Origin: JAADHY01 sp964428935
GTDB taxonomy: Bacteria; Planctomycetota; Planctomycetia; Planctomycetales; Planctomycetaceae
Direction: 5' to 3'
Assembly: GCA_964428935.1 (NCBI GenBank)
Contig: CAYSAG010000036.1
Span: forward strand, 1-26,999
Length of the DNA: 26,999 bases
A program made the translations under genes and the position numbers. The stretch's first letter is position 1; every line of letters starts with the position of its first letter. Of this stretch, positions 13,499-22,261 are shown in pieces. The notes under the pieces are model-generated. The model worked only from the letters and a program-made list of their open reading frames with translations, had not been told where the DNA came from and ran no database searches.

Positions 13499-16063
13499 TC
13501 ACTTCACCACGAAGTTCACCGAGTAGGTGGCGACCTTTTGGCTGAGCTGGTCTTCGACAATGAGCTTGAGCACGTGTGGCCCGAGCGAGCATTTCGGGGG
13601 AATGGTCAGCTCGTAGCTGTGGAAGTAGTCTCGTCGGTGGTTGCGGCACAGGTCCTCGGTGGGCGGGAACGTAATTCGTTCGACAAGGTCGCCGTTCTTT
13701 CCCGCCTTGTAGAACTCAATGGTCGACTTCAGCACGGTTCGCCACAGGCCGTCCGGTGTCAGTTCGCTCTTGAAGTTTTCGACCTCGGCGTAGAGCAGCA
13801 CGGGCTGGCCCGGAGTGAACTCGTCGCGGTCGAACCGTTCGTAGTTCCCGTAGCTGACAATTTTGTGGCAGAAGTTGACGTTCCGCAGTTGCAGTCGAGC
13901 GTTTTGTTGCAGCCGTTGAATGGCCGTCTTGAGTTGAGCAATGGTTTGAGTCGCTCGGTCGCTGGAGTCCGGAATGCCCTCGCGGTCGAAGTAGTTGGAC
14001 ATGGCCCAGAAGACCTGCTGCCAGAATTCCTGGTCGGCGGCGTCAATGTACGGAATGGCCTCCAGTGCCCGCTCCTGGTGGCCGGCGACGAAGTAGAGCA
14101 TTCGCAGGTCGACGTGCTTGCGAACAAAGTCCAGCCGCTCGTCCTCCGACGTCCCCGGCCGGGCTTGCCCCACTTGCGACTCGTAGAGCGAAATCAACTG
14201 CTGCAACAGTTGGTCGTCGGTGGGAGAAGCTGACGGCTGACCGCTTCCAGCAGTCGGCTCGGTGGCGCGTTTCCGTCCCAGCCCCAACGGCGACTCGGCC
14301 AAACTGTGTTGCAGTTCCTGGCCTGCCGACTGCAAAGCTGTCCGCAAGTTGCTCAACTTCGGCAACGGAGCCAGCGGAAAGCCGGAACCGGTAGCGCCCG
14401 AACCGGCCGTCGAGCCGGACGAGGCCGTTGGAGCGGCTGAGGCGTTCCGGGCGGACAGGCTGGCGTTCCCGCCGGGGGCTGCGCCAGACGGTGGCAGTCC
14501 AACGACGGCTCCGTTGGCTTGAACGCGAGCCGGAACGGACGACGCGGTCGGCCCGGTCGCGACACCCGCTCCAGCCGTCGGCGGTTGTGTAGCCAGCCCA
14601 GTTGGGGCGGCTGGTCCGGTCGACGTTCCGGCCGAGCCGGACGGCCACGAGGCGGCTTGCGGCGAGGGCGTTGCTGTCGGAGGAGAGGCAGCGGGGCCGG
14701 CCGGAGCCAGAGGGTTGGTCACCGTCCCGCTCGCCCCGACGCGGCTTCCGGCGCCGCGAGGCAACGACGAACTCAGGCCCAACGAGGCCGCGCTGGAGGC
14801 GGTCGTCGGTTGCGAGCCGCTCGGAAGCTCGCTCGCCCGCGCCGGGCTGGCCGACTCAAACCCGAGTTGAATGGGGTTGGTCACCCGTTGCGGCTGGTCG
14901 GCCCAGACGCTGGCTCCGGCTAAACGCGTTGTCGAGCCGTCGGCCGCCGGCGAACCGACGGCTCCAGCCAAAGGGTGTCGAGCGAGTGCGGCACCGAAGC
15001 TGGGCCGCGCAGCCGACCGAGAACCGACGGGCTGACCCGAGGCGTCTGCTTCGGGCGACGCCTCTGCTCTTCCGCTCGTCGTGGCAAAACGGCCGTCTCC
15101 GCTCCAAGGGTTGGCGGCTCCGAACGCCCCGGACGACGAAGCGGCCTGTGTGTTTCCCCGGACCCGACGCGGGTCGGGCGCTTGAAGGCGGCCGCGAGGG
15201 CTTTGACCGTCCAAGGCAGACAGCAGCGGGTGGCCGGACGGACGTTGAGCCAACTCGCTGGCGACCGTCGACCGTTGGCTAGGCTGACTGGCTGCCGCTG
15301 CGGCCGCCGGCGTTTGCCCGTACTCGACGACCTTCCGCTGTCCCATTTGCCGAGCCATTCGCCAGGTTTTCAGAATCGGGTCCACCATGGCCGGGTCGAC
15401 CGTCTTCAAGTACTCGAACATTTGGCGTTGCTCGGCCTCCGACGCTCCGGCCATTGCCGAACGGACTTTGCTCCAGAGTTGCTGTTCGGGACGGGGAGTT
15501 CCGCCGACGCCGGTCGAGCCCGACGTGGAGCCCCCGGACGGGCTCGCTTGGACAACGCTGGTTCCAACCGGCGACGTCCGGTCCGGCCGGCCACCGCCGA
15601 CGGTCTGTGTGGTCGGACCGCTTGCTGCCCGAACCCGAGACGGACGGAATGGGTTGGTCGGGACGGGGGAGGACTGCTCGGACGGGCGGGCGGGTGAGGC
15701 AGCCCCGGCCGTTTGGTCGGCCGCTTTCTTCTTGCCGAAAAACGACAACGGCCACCGCAGACGCTCGGCCAGCGAGCGGGCGAACGACCGGTGTTCCTTT
15801 TTCGGTTGAGAGCTTGGCTGGCCGGACGCCTTGTCGTTCGCCCCCAGACGCTCGGCCTGACGAATCAGCCGCATGGCTCCGTCCATGTCGCCCGCCTCGG
15901 CCAGTCGGTGAGCCTCGGCCAGAAGCTGCTTGGCCGTCGCGGACTGGTTGGAAGCGGGCTGGTCGGTTCCCGCTGCACTCCAGCTGGCGACAAACAGCAC
16001 GGCCAGCAGGCCCGCCCAAGAAGCCAAACGCACGACCTGTTTTCCAGCCTGAAACCGTTCCAT
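13499..16063 (-). CDS. Secreted, mostly disordered protein with a conserved C-terminal domain
   Basis: An 854-aa protein of unknown function. Residues 1-33 form a signal peptide. Residues 40-75 (ATAKQLLAEAHRLAEAGDMDGAMRLIRQAERLG) are a TPR-like helical hairpin of a type I associate with secreted planctomycete proteins. About 100-610 is Ala/Ser/Gly/Pro/Thr-rich and predicted to be unstructured. Residues 616-854 look folded: a helical part (LLQQLISLYESQ ... LRMLYFVAGHQERALEAIPYI ... FWQQVFWAMSNYFD) and then a beta-rich part (LRNVNFCHKIVSYGNYERFDRDEF ... PGQPVLLYAEVENF ... YELTIPP ... VLKLIVEDQLSQKVATYSVNF). I do not know a named family for it. The ribosome-binding site (GGGGTGAG-like) is weak. 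Its layout, a disordered stalk plus a C-terminal domain, resembles the LysM protein at 19466-22261. Confidence 0.75.
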   Translation of the reverse strand: MERFQAGKQVVRLASWAGLLAVLFVASWSAAGTDQPASNQSATAKQLLAEAHRLAEAGDMDGAMRLIRQAERLGANDKASGQPSSQPKKEHRSFARSLAERLRWPLSFFGKKKAADQTAGAASPARPSEQSSPVPTNPFRPSRVRAASGPTTQTVGGGRPDRTSPVGTSVVQASPSGGSTSGSTGVGGTPRPEQQLWSKVRSAMAGASEAEQRQMFEYLKTVDPAMVDPILKTWRMARQMGQRKVVEYGQTPAAAAAASQPSQRSTVASELAQRPSGHPLLSALDGQSPRGRLQAPDPRRVRGNTQAASSSGAFGAANPWSGDGRFATTSGRAEASPEADASGQPVGSRSAARPSFGAALARHPLAGAVGSPAADGSTTRLAGASVWADQPQRVTNPIQLGFESASPARASELPSGSQPTTASSAASLGLSSSLPRGAGSRVGASGTVTNPLAPAGPAASPPTATPSPQAASWPSGSAGTSTGPAAPTGLATQPPTAGAGVATGPTASSVPARVQANGAVVGLPPSGAAPGGNASLSARNASAAPTASSGSTAGSGATGSGFPLAPLPKLSNLRTALQSAGQELQHSLAESPLGLGRKRATEPTAGSGQPSASPTDDQLLQQLISLYESQVGQARPGTSEDERLDFVRKHVDLRMLYFVAGHQERALEAIPYIDAADQEFWQQVFWAMSNYFDREGIPDSSDRATQTIAQLKTAIQRLQQNARLQLRNVNFCHKIVSYGNYERFDRDEFTPGQPVLLYAEVENFKSELTPDGLWRTVLKSTIEFYKAGKNGDLVERITFPPTEDLCRNHRRDYFHSYELTIPPKCSLGPHVLKLIVEDQLSQKVATYSVNFVVK

Positions 16064-16652
16064 CGGCTCACCCCGTCAGACGCCCGTCCGTGGGCTGGTG
16101 GGAAACGACTGGTTGCCACACATTCGCGGGTGTCGCCCTCGGTCGGCGACGGTTGCCCCGCTTGCGAGAAAGGTGTCGGGAGTTTTCGCGTTTTGAACCG
16201 AGCGGAGACTCGACGGGCGTGCGTCGACTGGTCGTCCTGCCCGAAGTGGTTCCCGCCGGAAGGCCACCGGCACGCAACCCCGGTTCCGCGAACAGACCGG
16301 CTCGCGCAACGCCGCTCGAGAACGTTCCGCTCAGTCCAAACCCGTTGGTTTTCTTGGGAAGAATGGTTGTCGAGACGGGAGAGAGTTTCTCGCCGGGCCC
16401 GTGTTCACACGGGTGCAAGGTGGTCGGAAGGCGAAAGTTAGTACAAAAGACGGCGTCGCGGCAAGAGCAGCTCTGTCTTCGCGAGAGCCGGGGAGCCGGC
16501 GAGTGGCCGAGTCACGGAAGTTGGGCTGTCCATGCCTGCGGTCGGCGTGCTAGAATCCGTCGCTCGTCGTCCTCGAATGCTTCCACGCTCCAGTGCGCCG
16601 ACGACGGGCCCGTCTTGCTCAAGAAGCCGGCGACTCCAAATCACCCCGCAGA
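16064..16652. other. Divergent intergenic region upstream of the lipoprotein gene
   Basis: It separates the minus-strand disordered-protein gene from the plus-strand lipoprotein gene. It contains a small hairpin (CCCGTG 16398-16403 with 16408-16413) and the promoter at 16527-16556. No gene is supported, and no clear leftward promoter was found. Confidence 0.5.
16527..16556 (+). promoter_or_regulatory. Extended -10 promoter for the lipoprotein gene
   Basis: TGCTAGAAT at 16548-16556 is an extended -10 element with a 5-of-6 match in TAGAAT. A weak -35, TGTCCA at 16527-16532, lies 18 bp upstream. The leader to the ATG would be about 90 nt. Confidence 0.45.
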
Positions 16653-16973
16653 ATGATTCGTTTTCCTTTGCTCGCAATCTGTGGAAGCCTGTTGTTGGCC
16701 GGGTGCGTGACGCCGTACAACACCCGTTTGCCGACGTTGCGTCCGCGTCACCCGGCCGTGGAGCGGCGGTCGTACGAGTACCACGACCCGTTCCCCAACA
16801 GCGACTTGGGCCCGGAGACCAATCAACGTCCGTGGGGGTTTGCTCGCCCGCGCACTCAGCCCCGCCAAATGTGGCAGTTGCGTCGGCTCGGGCCGCTACC
16901 TCCGGAAGCGACTCCGACGGCCCCGCAGTCCGAGCCGCTCGGCACGGCCTACCCCGAGTCCATTCACGAGTGA
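16653..16973 (+). CDS. Small lipoprotein
   Basis: A 106-aa protein. ATG 16653 is chosen over in-frame 16593 because it puts a short basic start and hydrophobic run directly before the lipobox LLAGC (MIRFPLLAICGSLLLAGCVTPYN; lipidated Cys at 18). The mature part is Pro/Arg-rich with no clear fold. It contains YEYHDPFPNSDLGPETNQRPWGFARPR, a kind of segment I associate with planctomycete-specific lipoproteins, though I cannot name a family. The ribosome-binding site is weak. It is probably anchored in a membrane facing the periplasm. It is convergent with ftsI, whose stop is 207 bp away. Function is unknown. Confidence 0.7.
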   Translation: MIRFPLLAICGSLLLAGCVTPYNTRLPTLRPRHPAVERRSYEYHDPFPNSDLGPETNQRPWGFARPRTQPRQMWQLRRLGPLPPEATPTAPQSEPLGTAYPESIHE

Positions 16974-17180
16974 CGGTTTCTCAGGCGGGACTGCTTGCGA
17001 CCAGCACCGCTCCGCTCAACTCGCTCGGACCGGACCAGCCAACCGGTTTCTTGGGCCGCTCACCGCGTGCCGCCGCGTGCTTTCACGGCAAGAGCTCCGG
17101 TCTGTGCCACTGGGCGTGCTGTCGCGCTCCTGTCGCAAGTCTTGCCCATTCGGTCGCGGCCCTGGACCGCCGTCGCTCTC

Positions 17181-19049
17181 TCACTGACGGCCCGTCGCCC
17201 TTGGGAACGAGTTTTCGGCCAGTTCGTGGTTGGACGGCGAAACGCCCAGCCGGCGCAGAGCGAACTTCAGAATGGCGGCGGCCGCCGGAGCTGCCACGGT
17301 GCCACCGAAATGCTCCTTCCCGACCGACGGCTCGTCGACGACCACCAGCACGAGGACTCGCGGGTTTTCGGCAGGAGCTCCGCACACGAAGGAGCACACG
17401 TGCAGACGGTCCGAGTAGCGGCCGGTGCGCGGGTCGACCTTTTGGGCGGTTCCCGTCTTTCCGAAGACCGAGTAGCCAGGCAGTCGAGCCAGTCGTCCCG
17501 TTCCCCGCACGACCACCTCCGTCAACGGACCGCGCACCAGCCAACGGGCCACCGACTCGGAAATGGTCTGCGAAACCACGTTCGGACCGAACAGCTGGTC
17601 GCTCACCTGTGGAGAAATTTGCAGAACGGCGTCGCCTCCGAACCGCTCCGCGTCGTAGGTTCGAATCTGGCCGCGCCGGACGAACGTCGGCCGCGACAAC
17701 TTTCCGCCGTTGGCCAAGGCGGTGTAAGCCGTAATGACCTGCAGAGCGGTGGCTCCGAATTCTTGCCCCATGGGGACGGAGCCGGTTGAGTAGTCCGTCC
17801 ATTCGGGCAGCGGCCGCACGTAGCCCGCCGCCTCCTCCGACAGCTCCACCCCGGTGGGCCGTCCGAAGCCGAAGGCCAGCAGAGCGGCGTACAGTCCTTC
17901 GTTCGTCAGCCGCTCGCCAATCTTGGCCATTCCAATGTTGCTCGACTTGACCAGAATGTCGGTCACCGACAGCACGCCGTACGGGTGGTGGTCGTGCAGG
18001 ACTCGGTTGCCCATTCGGTACGCGCCGCTTTCGCAGTCGAAGGTCTCGTCCGGGGCGACCAGTCCCTGGTCCACGGCCCAAGCGACCAGCAGCGGCTTGA
18101 CCGTCGAGCCAGGTTCGAAGACGGCCGAAAGGGCGTAGTTGAGCCACGCGTCGGGTCGAGCCCTTTCCGGGTGGTTCGGGTCGAACGTCGGCCGGCTGGC
18201 CATGGCCAGAATTTCGCCGGTCTGAGGAACCAGCACAATGGCCGCTGCGTGCTTCGGACGCCAACGGTTCATGAGCTCGTCCAGGTGACGTTCGGCAATG
18301 ACCTGGACCATGACGTCCAGCGTGGTGGCGACCGCGCGGCCCAGCACGGGCGGCTGGACCCAGTCGTTGCGCACGTCAATGACTCGCCCCAGGGCGTCGC
18401 GGGCGATTCGGCGACGCCCCGGCCGGCCGCCAATGATTGGATTCAGTGCCTTTTCCAGTCCGCTGCGTGGGTGGCCGTCAATGTCGCGAATGCCAATGAC
18501 GTGAGCCGCGGTGTGGCCCAGCGGGTAGCGGCGGACGTACTCCCGCCGCACGCCCCACGTGCCCGACGGCAAACGCAGTCGTTCCAGCCTCCGCACTAAG
18601 CCAGGCTCGGCCGCCCGTTTCGCCCACAAGAAGTGCTTTTTCCGGTACTGTTGCAGACGCTGCAGAAACCGCCGCTTGTCGAGCTGCAAGGCGGCTGCGA
18701 AGCGCACGGCAAAGCGGTCCAGGTCTTTCACCCGGCTGGGGACGACGTAAACGCTTGGCACCGACACGGTCGTGGCCAGTACGACCCGTCCCTCGCGGTC
18801 CAGAATGTCGGCCGGTCGAGCGGGAATTTCCTCGTACTTGACCCGTTGGCGCGACGCCTGTCGGGAAAAGTCCGCGTGGCCCAGCCACTGAATTTGGACC
18901 AGACGAGCGGCCAGGACGGCCCAGAACAACACGACGAAGAAGGTCAGCAGCCGCAGTCGCCACCGAAGGCCAGCCCGCACAGCCGGACGTGCGGCCGAAG
19001 CTGCCGCCACCTCGCCCTCTTGCTGCCCTTTCCAGCGGTCCAGCCACAT
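17181..19049 (-). CDS. ftsI: Septal peptidoglycan transpeptidase (class B penicillin-binding protein)
   Basis: A 622-aa class B PBP that cross-links peptidoglycan stem peptides during division. It has a single membrane span at 33-52, then the PBP dimer-type N-terminal domain (RPADILDREGRVVLATT at 78-94, with R169-Y171 and YPLGHTAAHVIG following), then the transpeptidase. All three active-site motifs are intact: S315-T-V-K318, S369-S-N371 and K531-T-G533. There is no PASTA domain. The assignment to FtsI rather than PBP2 or SpoVD rests on its place after an FtsL-like gene and downstream of rsmH. The gap to the upstream gene is 37 bp. The ribosome-binding site is weak (AAGG about 11 bp before ATG). 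No murE or mraY follows; the next gene is a convergent lipoprotein. Planctomycetes lack FtsZ, so its role in division there is not settled. Confidence 0.92.
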   Translation of the reverse strand: MWLDRWKGQQEGEVAAASAARPAVRAGLRWRLRLLTFFVVLFWAVLAARLVQIQWLGHADFSRQASRQRVKYEEIPARPADILDREGRVVLATTVSVPSVYVVPSRVKDLDRFAVRFAAALQLDKRRFLQRLQQYRKKHFLWAKRAAEPGLVRRLERLRLPSGTWGVRREYVRRYPLGHTAAHVIGIRDIDGHPRSGLEKALNPIIGGRPGRRRIARDALGRVIDVRNDWVQPPVLGRAVATTLDVMVQVIAERHLDELMNRWRPKHAAAIVLVPQTGEILAMASRPTFDPNHPERARPDAWLNYALSAVFEPGSTVKPLLVAWAVDQGLVAPDETFDCESGAYRMGNRVLHDHHPYGVLSVTDILVKSSNIGMAKIGERLTNEGLYAALLAFGFGRPTGVELSEEAAGYVRPLPEWTDYSTGSVPMGQEFGATALQVITAYTALANGGKLSRPTFVRRGQIRTYDAERFGGDAVLQISPQVSDQLFGPNVVSQTISESVARWLVRGPLTEVVVRGTGRLARLPGYSVFGKTGTAQKVDPRTGRYSDRLHVCSFVCGAPAENPRVLVLVVVDEPSVGKEHFGGTVAAPAAAAILKFALRRLGVSPSNHELAENSFPRATGRQ

Positions 19050-19086
19050 GGGAGTTTGCCTTTTCGGGCCGAGCGTCCCGGGCCGC

Positions 19087-19344
19087 TCACTGCCGACGCG
19101 GCTCGTCCAGCTCCAACCTGCGCAGCAACACGGCGGCGGCCTCCGGCGAATGGACCAGACGGCTCGGCGCGGCCATTTGCTGCGTCTGCAGCCGCAACCG
19201 AGCGTACTCCTCCAGCAAGTCGTCCAGTTGGTAGTGCTGCTGACTGATGGCTCGACGCAGTGTCAGGTTCGACTTTTCCAGCGCAATGCCGCCCAACGAA
19301 ACGGCGACGACCAGTGCCACCGCGCTGACAAACCGAAAGAACAT
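19087..19344 (-). CDS. ftsL: FtsL/DivIC-like small membrane protein
   Basis: An 85-aa protein. ATG 19344 is preferred over 19392 because it gives the compact FtsL layout: a very short cytoplasmic end, a membrane span at 3-22, then a charged, heptad-like helix at 24-55 (LEKSNLTLRRAISQQHYQLDDLLEEYARLRLQTQQM) and a short tail. Sequence identity in this family is always low, so the call rests on topology and on the position directly before ftsI, with a 37-bp gap. In well-studied bacteria FtsL binds FtsB and activates FtsWI. The preceding LysM gene ends 121 bp upstream. The ribosome-binding site is poor, and the longer start remains possible. Confidence 0.65.
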   Translation of the reverse strand: MFFRFVSAVALVVAVSLGGIALEKSNLTLRRAISQQHYQLDDLLEEYARLRLQTQQMAAPSRLVHSPEAAAVLLRRLELDEPRRQ

Positions 19345-19465
19345 TTCCCCCGACGCCCTTGCCTGGTGGTTTCGTGGGCCGCACAAGAGCAAGAAAGCAA
19401 CGAGCCGTCGGCCGGGCGAACCGACTGCGCAGTCCGAGTGCGGCCGCCCGAACGCTCTTTCGCAC

Positions 19466-22261
19466 TCATCGGTTCGTCCGCGGCGTTTCGGTCACCCGGA
19501 CGCCGCGCGCGTCGCGCGGCAGCCGCAGGACCGTCCCAATCTTCAGGTCGTTCGGGTTTTGAAGCTTGTCCCGGTTGAGCTCGAAGATTTGAATCCACCG
19601 CGACGCCCGACCCAGGTGCCGCTGGGCAATTTCCGACAGCGTGTCTTCCGGGCCGACCCGGTAAAGCGGCTCGCCGCTCGGTCCCAGGAAGAAACCAGCC
19701 GGCTGGCTGGAGGCGGTGCTGGCGGGCGACGAGCGCCCCGTGCTCCGGCCGGTGCGGGAACCCGCTCGCGGCACCAATTCCGGGAACCGACTCTCCAGCA
19801 CCTGCGGCGGCGGCACCTCAATGGTCATTCCCGGACGCATTCGTCGAGGGTCTGGAATGCGGGACTTGTTGTAGAGCGCGAGGGCCTGGAAGTAGCGAGC
19901 CGTTCCGTAGACCTTCTTCGAAATGGTCCAGAACGTGTCGTTCTGTTGGACGACGTACTTCTTCGGCCGCGACGGCCCCAAAGGAGGCTGGAAGTGGCTG
20001 GCGTCGAACGGGGAAGAGCCGGAACCCGGCTCGCCCGCCTTCGACCCAACGCCCACCGAAGCCGGCTGGCCCGCGGCGTTCGCCTCTACGCCGGCACCCG
20101 AAGCCCCGAAAGGAGAAGCCGACGACGGTAAAGCCGATTCGGCCACGGGTGCCTCCGTGCCTCGACCCGCTCCGCGTCCCGGCGTGCGAACCACGGGGCG
20201 GGCCGGCTTCACGGCCGGTTGACCCGCTCCGCCGGTTTCGAACGGTTCGGCCAGTCCCGGCGCCGGAGTTCGGCTGCCGAAGAGCGGCGTCGGTTGCGGC
20301 TCGACCGGCGAAGGCCGGGGCGGCAGCGACTCCACGGGCTCGCCCGCCAGTCCCGCGTTGGTCCGCCGACCGGACGAACGCTCGCGCCCCCCTGCCCCCT
20401 CGCTCACCGGCTCCGGCGGCAGAAAACCGTCCAATGCACCGAAGTCGTCCGGCTCAACGTCGGGCGAGCTCTTGCCTTTGTGCTGGGCGGAGCCTTTCGT
20501 CACGCTCGTGGTGGCGGTGGTGGCTGCTCGAGCTCGCTTGCCGGGAGCGACAGCGGGAGCGAACGGGTCGGAGCTGGTCGCGTCCGACGACGCCCGGCCC
20601 GGCCAGCTCGTTGCGCCGAACGGGTCGCTTCCAACCGGAACCGGCTGGCCAGCGGAGCCGCTTTGTCCGGCACGAACTCGGCTCGGCTTCGTCGTTTCGT
20701 CCACCGGGCTGAGCTCTTGCCGTCCCGACGCCCCCGGCTGCGCGGAGCCGAACGGGTCCGCTCCGACGGGCCAGCCGTCTGCAGCGGACGGTTGTTCCGG
20801 CTCGGCGTCCGGTCCGGCCGTCGCCGGCTTCGAATTGCCCGGCCGGGTCGCCGGGTCGTTCTGCCTGTGTCCCGGCTGGTTCCCGCCGGACCGGGAGGTC
20901 CGTGTGGACCGGCCCGCTTTCCCTTTGCCGCCCGCTCGGTGTTTGCCCGGGCCGTTTGCTTTGCGTGCGCGGCCCGTCGATTGGCGACCCGCAGCTCGTT
21001 TGTCCTTTTGCCCCGTTCGAGGCGCCAGAGCCACTTGCAACGACGTCGGGTCGCTCGGGCCGGAGCCACTCGTCGCCGCGGAACCAGCCCCGGCGGCGGG
21101 TTCGTCCGACGCCCGACTGGCGTCGCCAGCCTGCGCGGACGGAGGCTCCTCCGCAGCGACCAACAGAACCGGGCGGCTGGTCGAAGCGTCTGACGACGCG
21201 CCGTCGTCCGACAGGCCACCGTCCGGGGTCTCGCTGTTCGGTTCCACGTCGTTCGCTCCCCCAACGTTCGCCGACTCAACGTTCGGTGAGCCGACCGGTG
21301 AGCCGAGACTCGGTGAGCCGACGTGGAGCGGACTGCCTTCCGACGCCGCGGCGCTCGCTGCCGCAGTGGCCGAGACGCCGGTGGCAGCCGGTGAGTCGAA
21401 CGGTTCCAGCGCGGGAGCGGCCGACCGGCCGGCTGGAGCTTCGGCCGTCGGAGCCGAGCCGCTTTGGTCCGGCGCGGGTGAGAACGCTGCGGCCGGGAAA
21501 GACGGCGGACCGGACGTGCCTGTGCGTGGCTCGTCCAAGCCCGGAAGCAACGGTGGAGAGCCGGCGGCTGCGTGCGAGTCGGGTGCTGCTTCGGTGCCGG
21601 CCGCTCCGCTCGAGTCGGCCACTGGGCTCGCTCCGTCCGCTGTGGACGCCCCGACGGGCACCAGGCTGGGCGTGGAAGCGTCGTCAGCCGGCTGGGCGTT
21701 TCGAGGCGACTCGGCCTGCGCGCCGAGCGGCTCGGCTTTCGCAAACTCAAACTCGCTGCCGTTGGCCGCCGCGTTGCCGCTCCCCGCCGCTTCGGACTGC
21801 GGCGACCAAGCCAGCGAGCTCGCCCCGCTCGACGCCGCCGGGCCCGCGTCGGCCGCTTCGCCGCTCGGCGGTTCGGTCTGCTGCAACAAGAAGTCGTCCT
21901 CGGCCAGACGCGAGGTGCCCGTCGAGTCGGCCGTTGCCGCGGAACCGGCTGTGAAGCTCGAAGCCGCCGTCGACGCGGACGAGGTGGCCGACTTGTCCGA
22001 CAAGCTGGTGCTGGCGGCGGGCTGTCCTTCGGTGACGACCGCCGTCGCCGACTGCGCCGGACCTCCACCTTTCCACCTCAGCGAGACGACCACCGCAAAG
22101 GCCAGCAGAATCAACGCAATTCCCGCTGCCGCCCACTTCGCCTCACGCGACAGGCTCCTGACCTTCTTGCCAAAGCCCCAGTCGTCCGAAGACTGGTCCG
22201 AAGCAACGACCGGTTGGTCCTTCACCTTTTCGTCGCTGCTCTGAGCTTTGCCGATCGACAT
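19466..22261 (-). CDS. Membrane-anchored protein with two C-terminal LysM domains
   Basis: A 931-aa protein. ATG 22261 is chosen over 22324 because AAGGAG (complement of 22271-22276) lies 9 bp before it. It has a short cytoplasmic head (1-42), one membrane span (43-61, AAAGIALILLAFAVVVSL), then about 700 residues rich in Ala, Ser, Gly and Pro, probably a disordered stalk through the envelope. Two LysM domains close it: 767-818 (KKYVVQQNDTFWTISKKVYG ... MRPGMTIEVPP) and 864-915 (EPLYRVGPEDTLSEIAQRHLG ... DLKIGTVLRLP). LysM domains bind N-acetylglucosamine-containing glycans such as peptidoglycan. The start overlaps the end of rsmH by 40 bp, so translation is probably coupled. Its place between rsmH and the ftsL-like gene suggests a wall-linked division role, which is inference. 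Confidence 0.88.
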   Translation of the reverse strand: MSIGKAQSSDEKVKDQPVVASDQSSDDWGFGKKVRSLSREAKWAAAGIALILLAFAVVVSLRWKGGGPAQSATAVVTEGQPAASTSLSDKSATSSASTAASSFTAGSAATADSTGTSRLAEDDFLLQQTEPPSGEAADAGPAASSGASSLAWSPQSEAAGSGNAAANGSEFEFAKAEPLGAQAESPRNAQPADDASTPSLVPVGASTADGASPVADSSGAAGTEAAPDSHAAAGSPPLLPGLDEPRTGTSGPPSFPAAAFSPAPDQSGSAPTAEAPAGRSAAPALEPFDSPAATGVSATAAASAAASEGSPLHVGSPSLGSPVGSPNVESANVGGANDVEPNSETPDGGLSDDGASSDASTSRPVLLVAAEEPPSAQAGDASRASDEPAAGAGSAATSGSGPSDPTSLQVALAPRTGQKDKRAAGRQSTGRARKANGPGKHRAGGKGKAGRSTRTSRSGGNQPGHRQNDPATRPGNSKPATAGPDAEPEQPSAADGWPVGADPFGSAQPGASGRQELSPVDETTKPSRVRAGQSGSAGQPVPVGSDPFGATSWPGRASSDATSSDPFAPAVAPGKRARAATTATTSVTKGSAQHKGKSSPDVEPDDFGALDGFLPPEPVSEGAGGRERSSGRRTNAGLAGEPVESLPPRPSPVEPQPTPLFGSRTPAPGLAEPFETGGAGQPAVKPARPVVRTPGRGAGRGTEAPVAESALPSSASPFGASGAGVEANAAGQPASVGVGSKAGEPGSGSSPFDASHFQPPLGPSRPKKYVVQQNDTFWTISKKVYGTARYFQALALYNKSRIPDPRRMRPGMTIEVPPPQVLESRFPELVPRAGSRTGRSTGRSSPASTASSQPAGFFLGPSGEPLYRVGPEDTLSEIAQRHLGRASRWIQIFELNRDKLQNPNDLKIGTVLRLPRDARGVRVTETPRTNR
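21284..21321 (-). repeat. Short tandem repeat in the LysM-protein stalk
   Basis: Three copies of the 11-mer CGGTGAGCCGA lie at 21284-21294, 21296-21306 and 21311-21321. On the coding (minus) strand they give the Gly-Ser-Pro series in LGSPVGSPN. They show how the disordered stalk can lengthen by slippage. Confidence 0.6.

Noticed and set aside
17650..17680. GGTTCGAATC sequence like a tRNA T-arm
   Set aside because: It lies inside the ftsI coding sequence and the flanking bases do not form a T-stem or an acceptor stem.
20500..22068. 522-aa minus-strand frame overlapping the LysM-protein stalk
   Set aside because: Same strand but another frame; extremely Arg/Pro-rich, which is typical of a frame shadow.
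20358..22244. 628-aa plus-strand open frame opposite the LysM-protein gene
   Set aside because: It is antisense to a gene with a membrane span, two LysM domains and a good ribosome-binding site. The frame is Ala/Gly/Ser/Pro-biased with no domain; open antisense frames are expected at this GC content.
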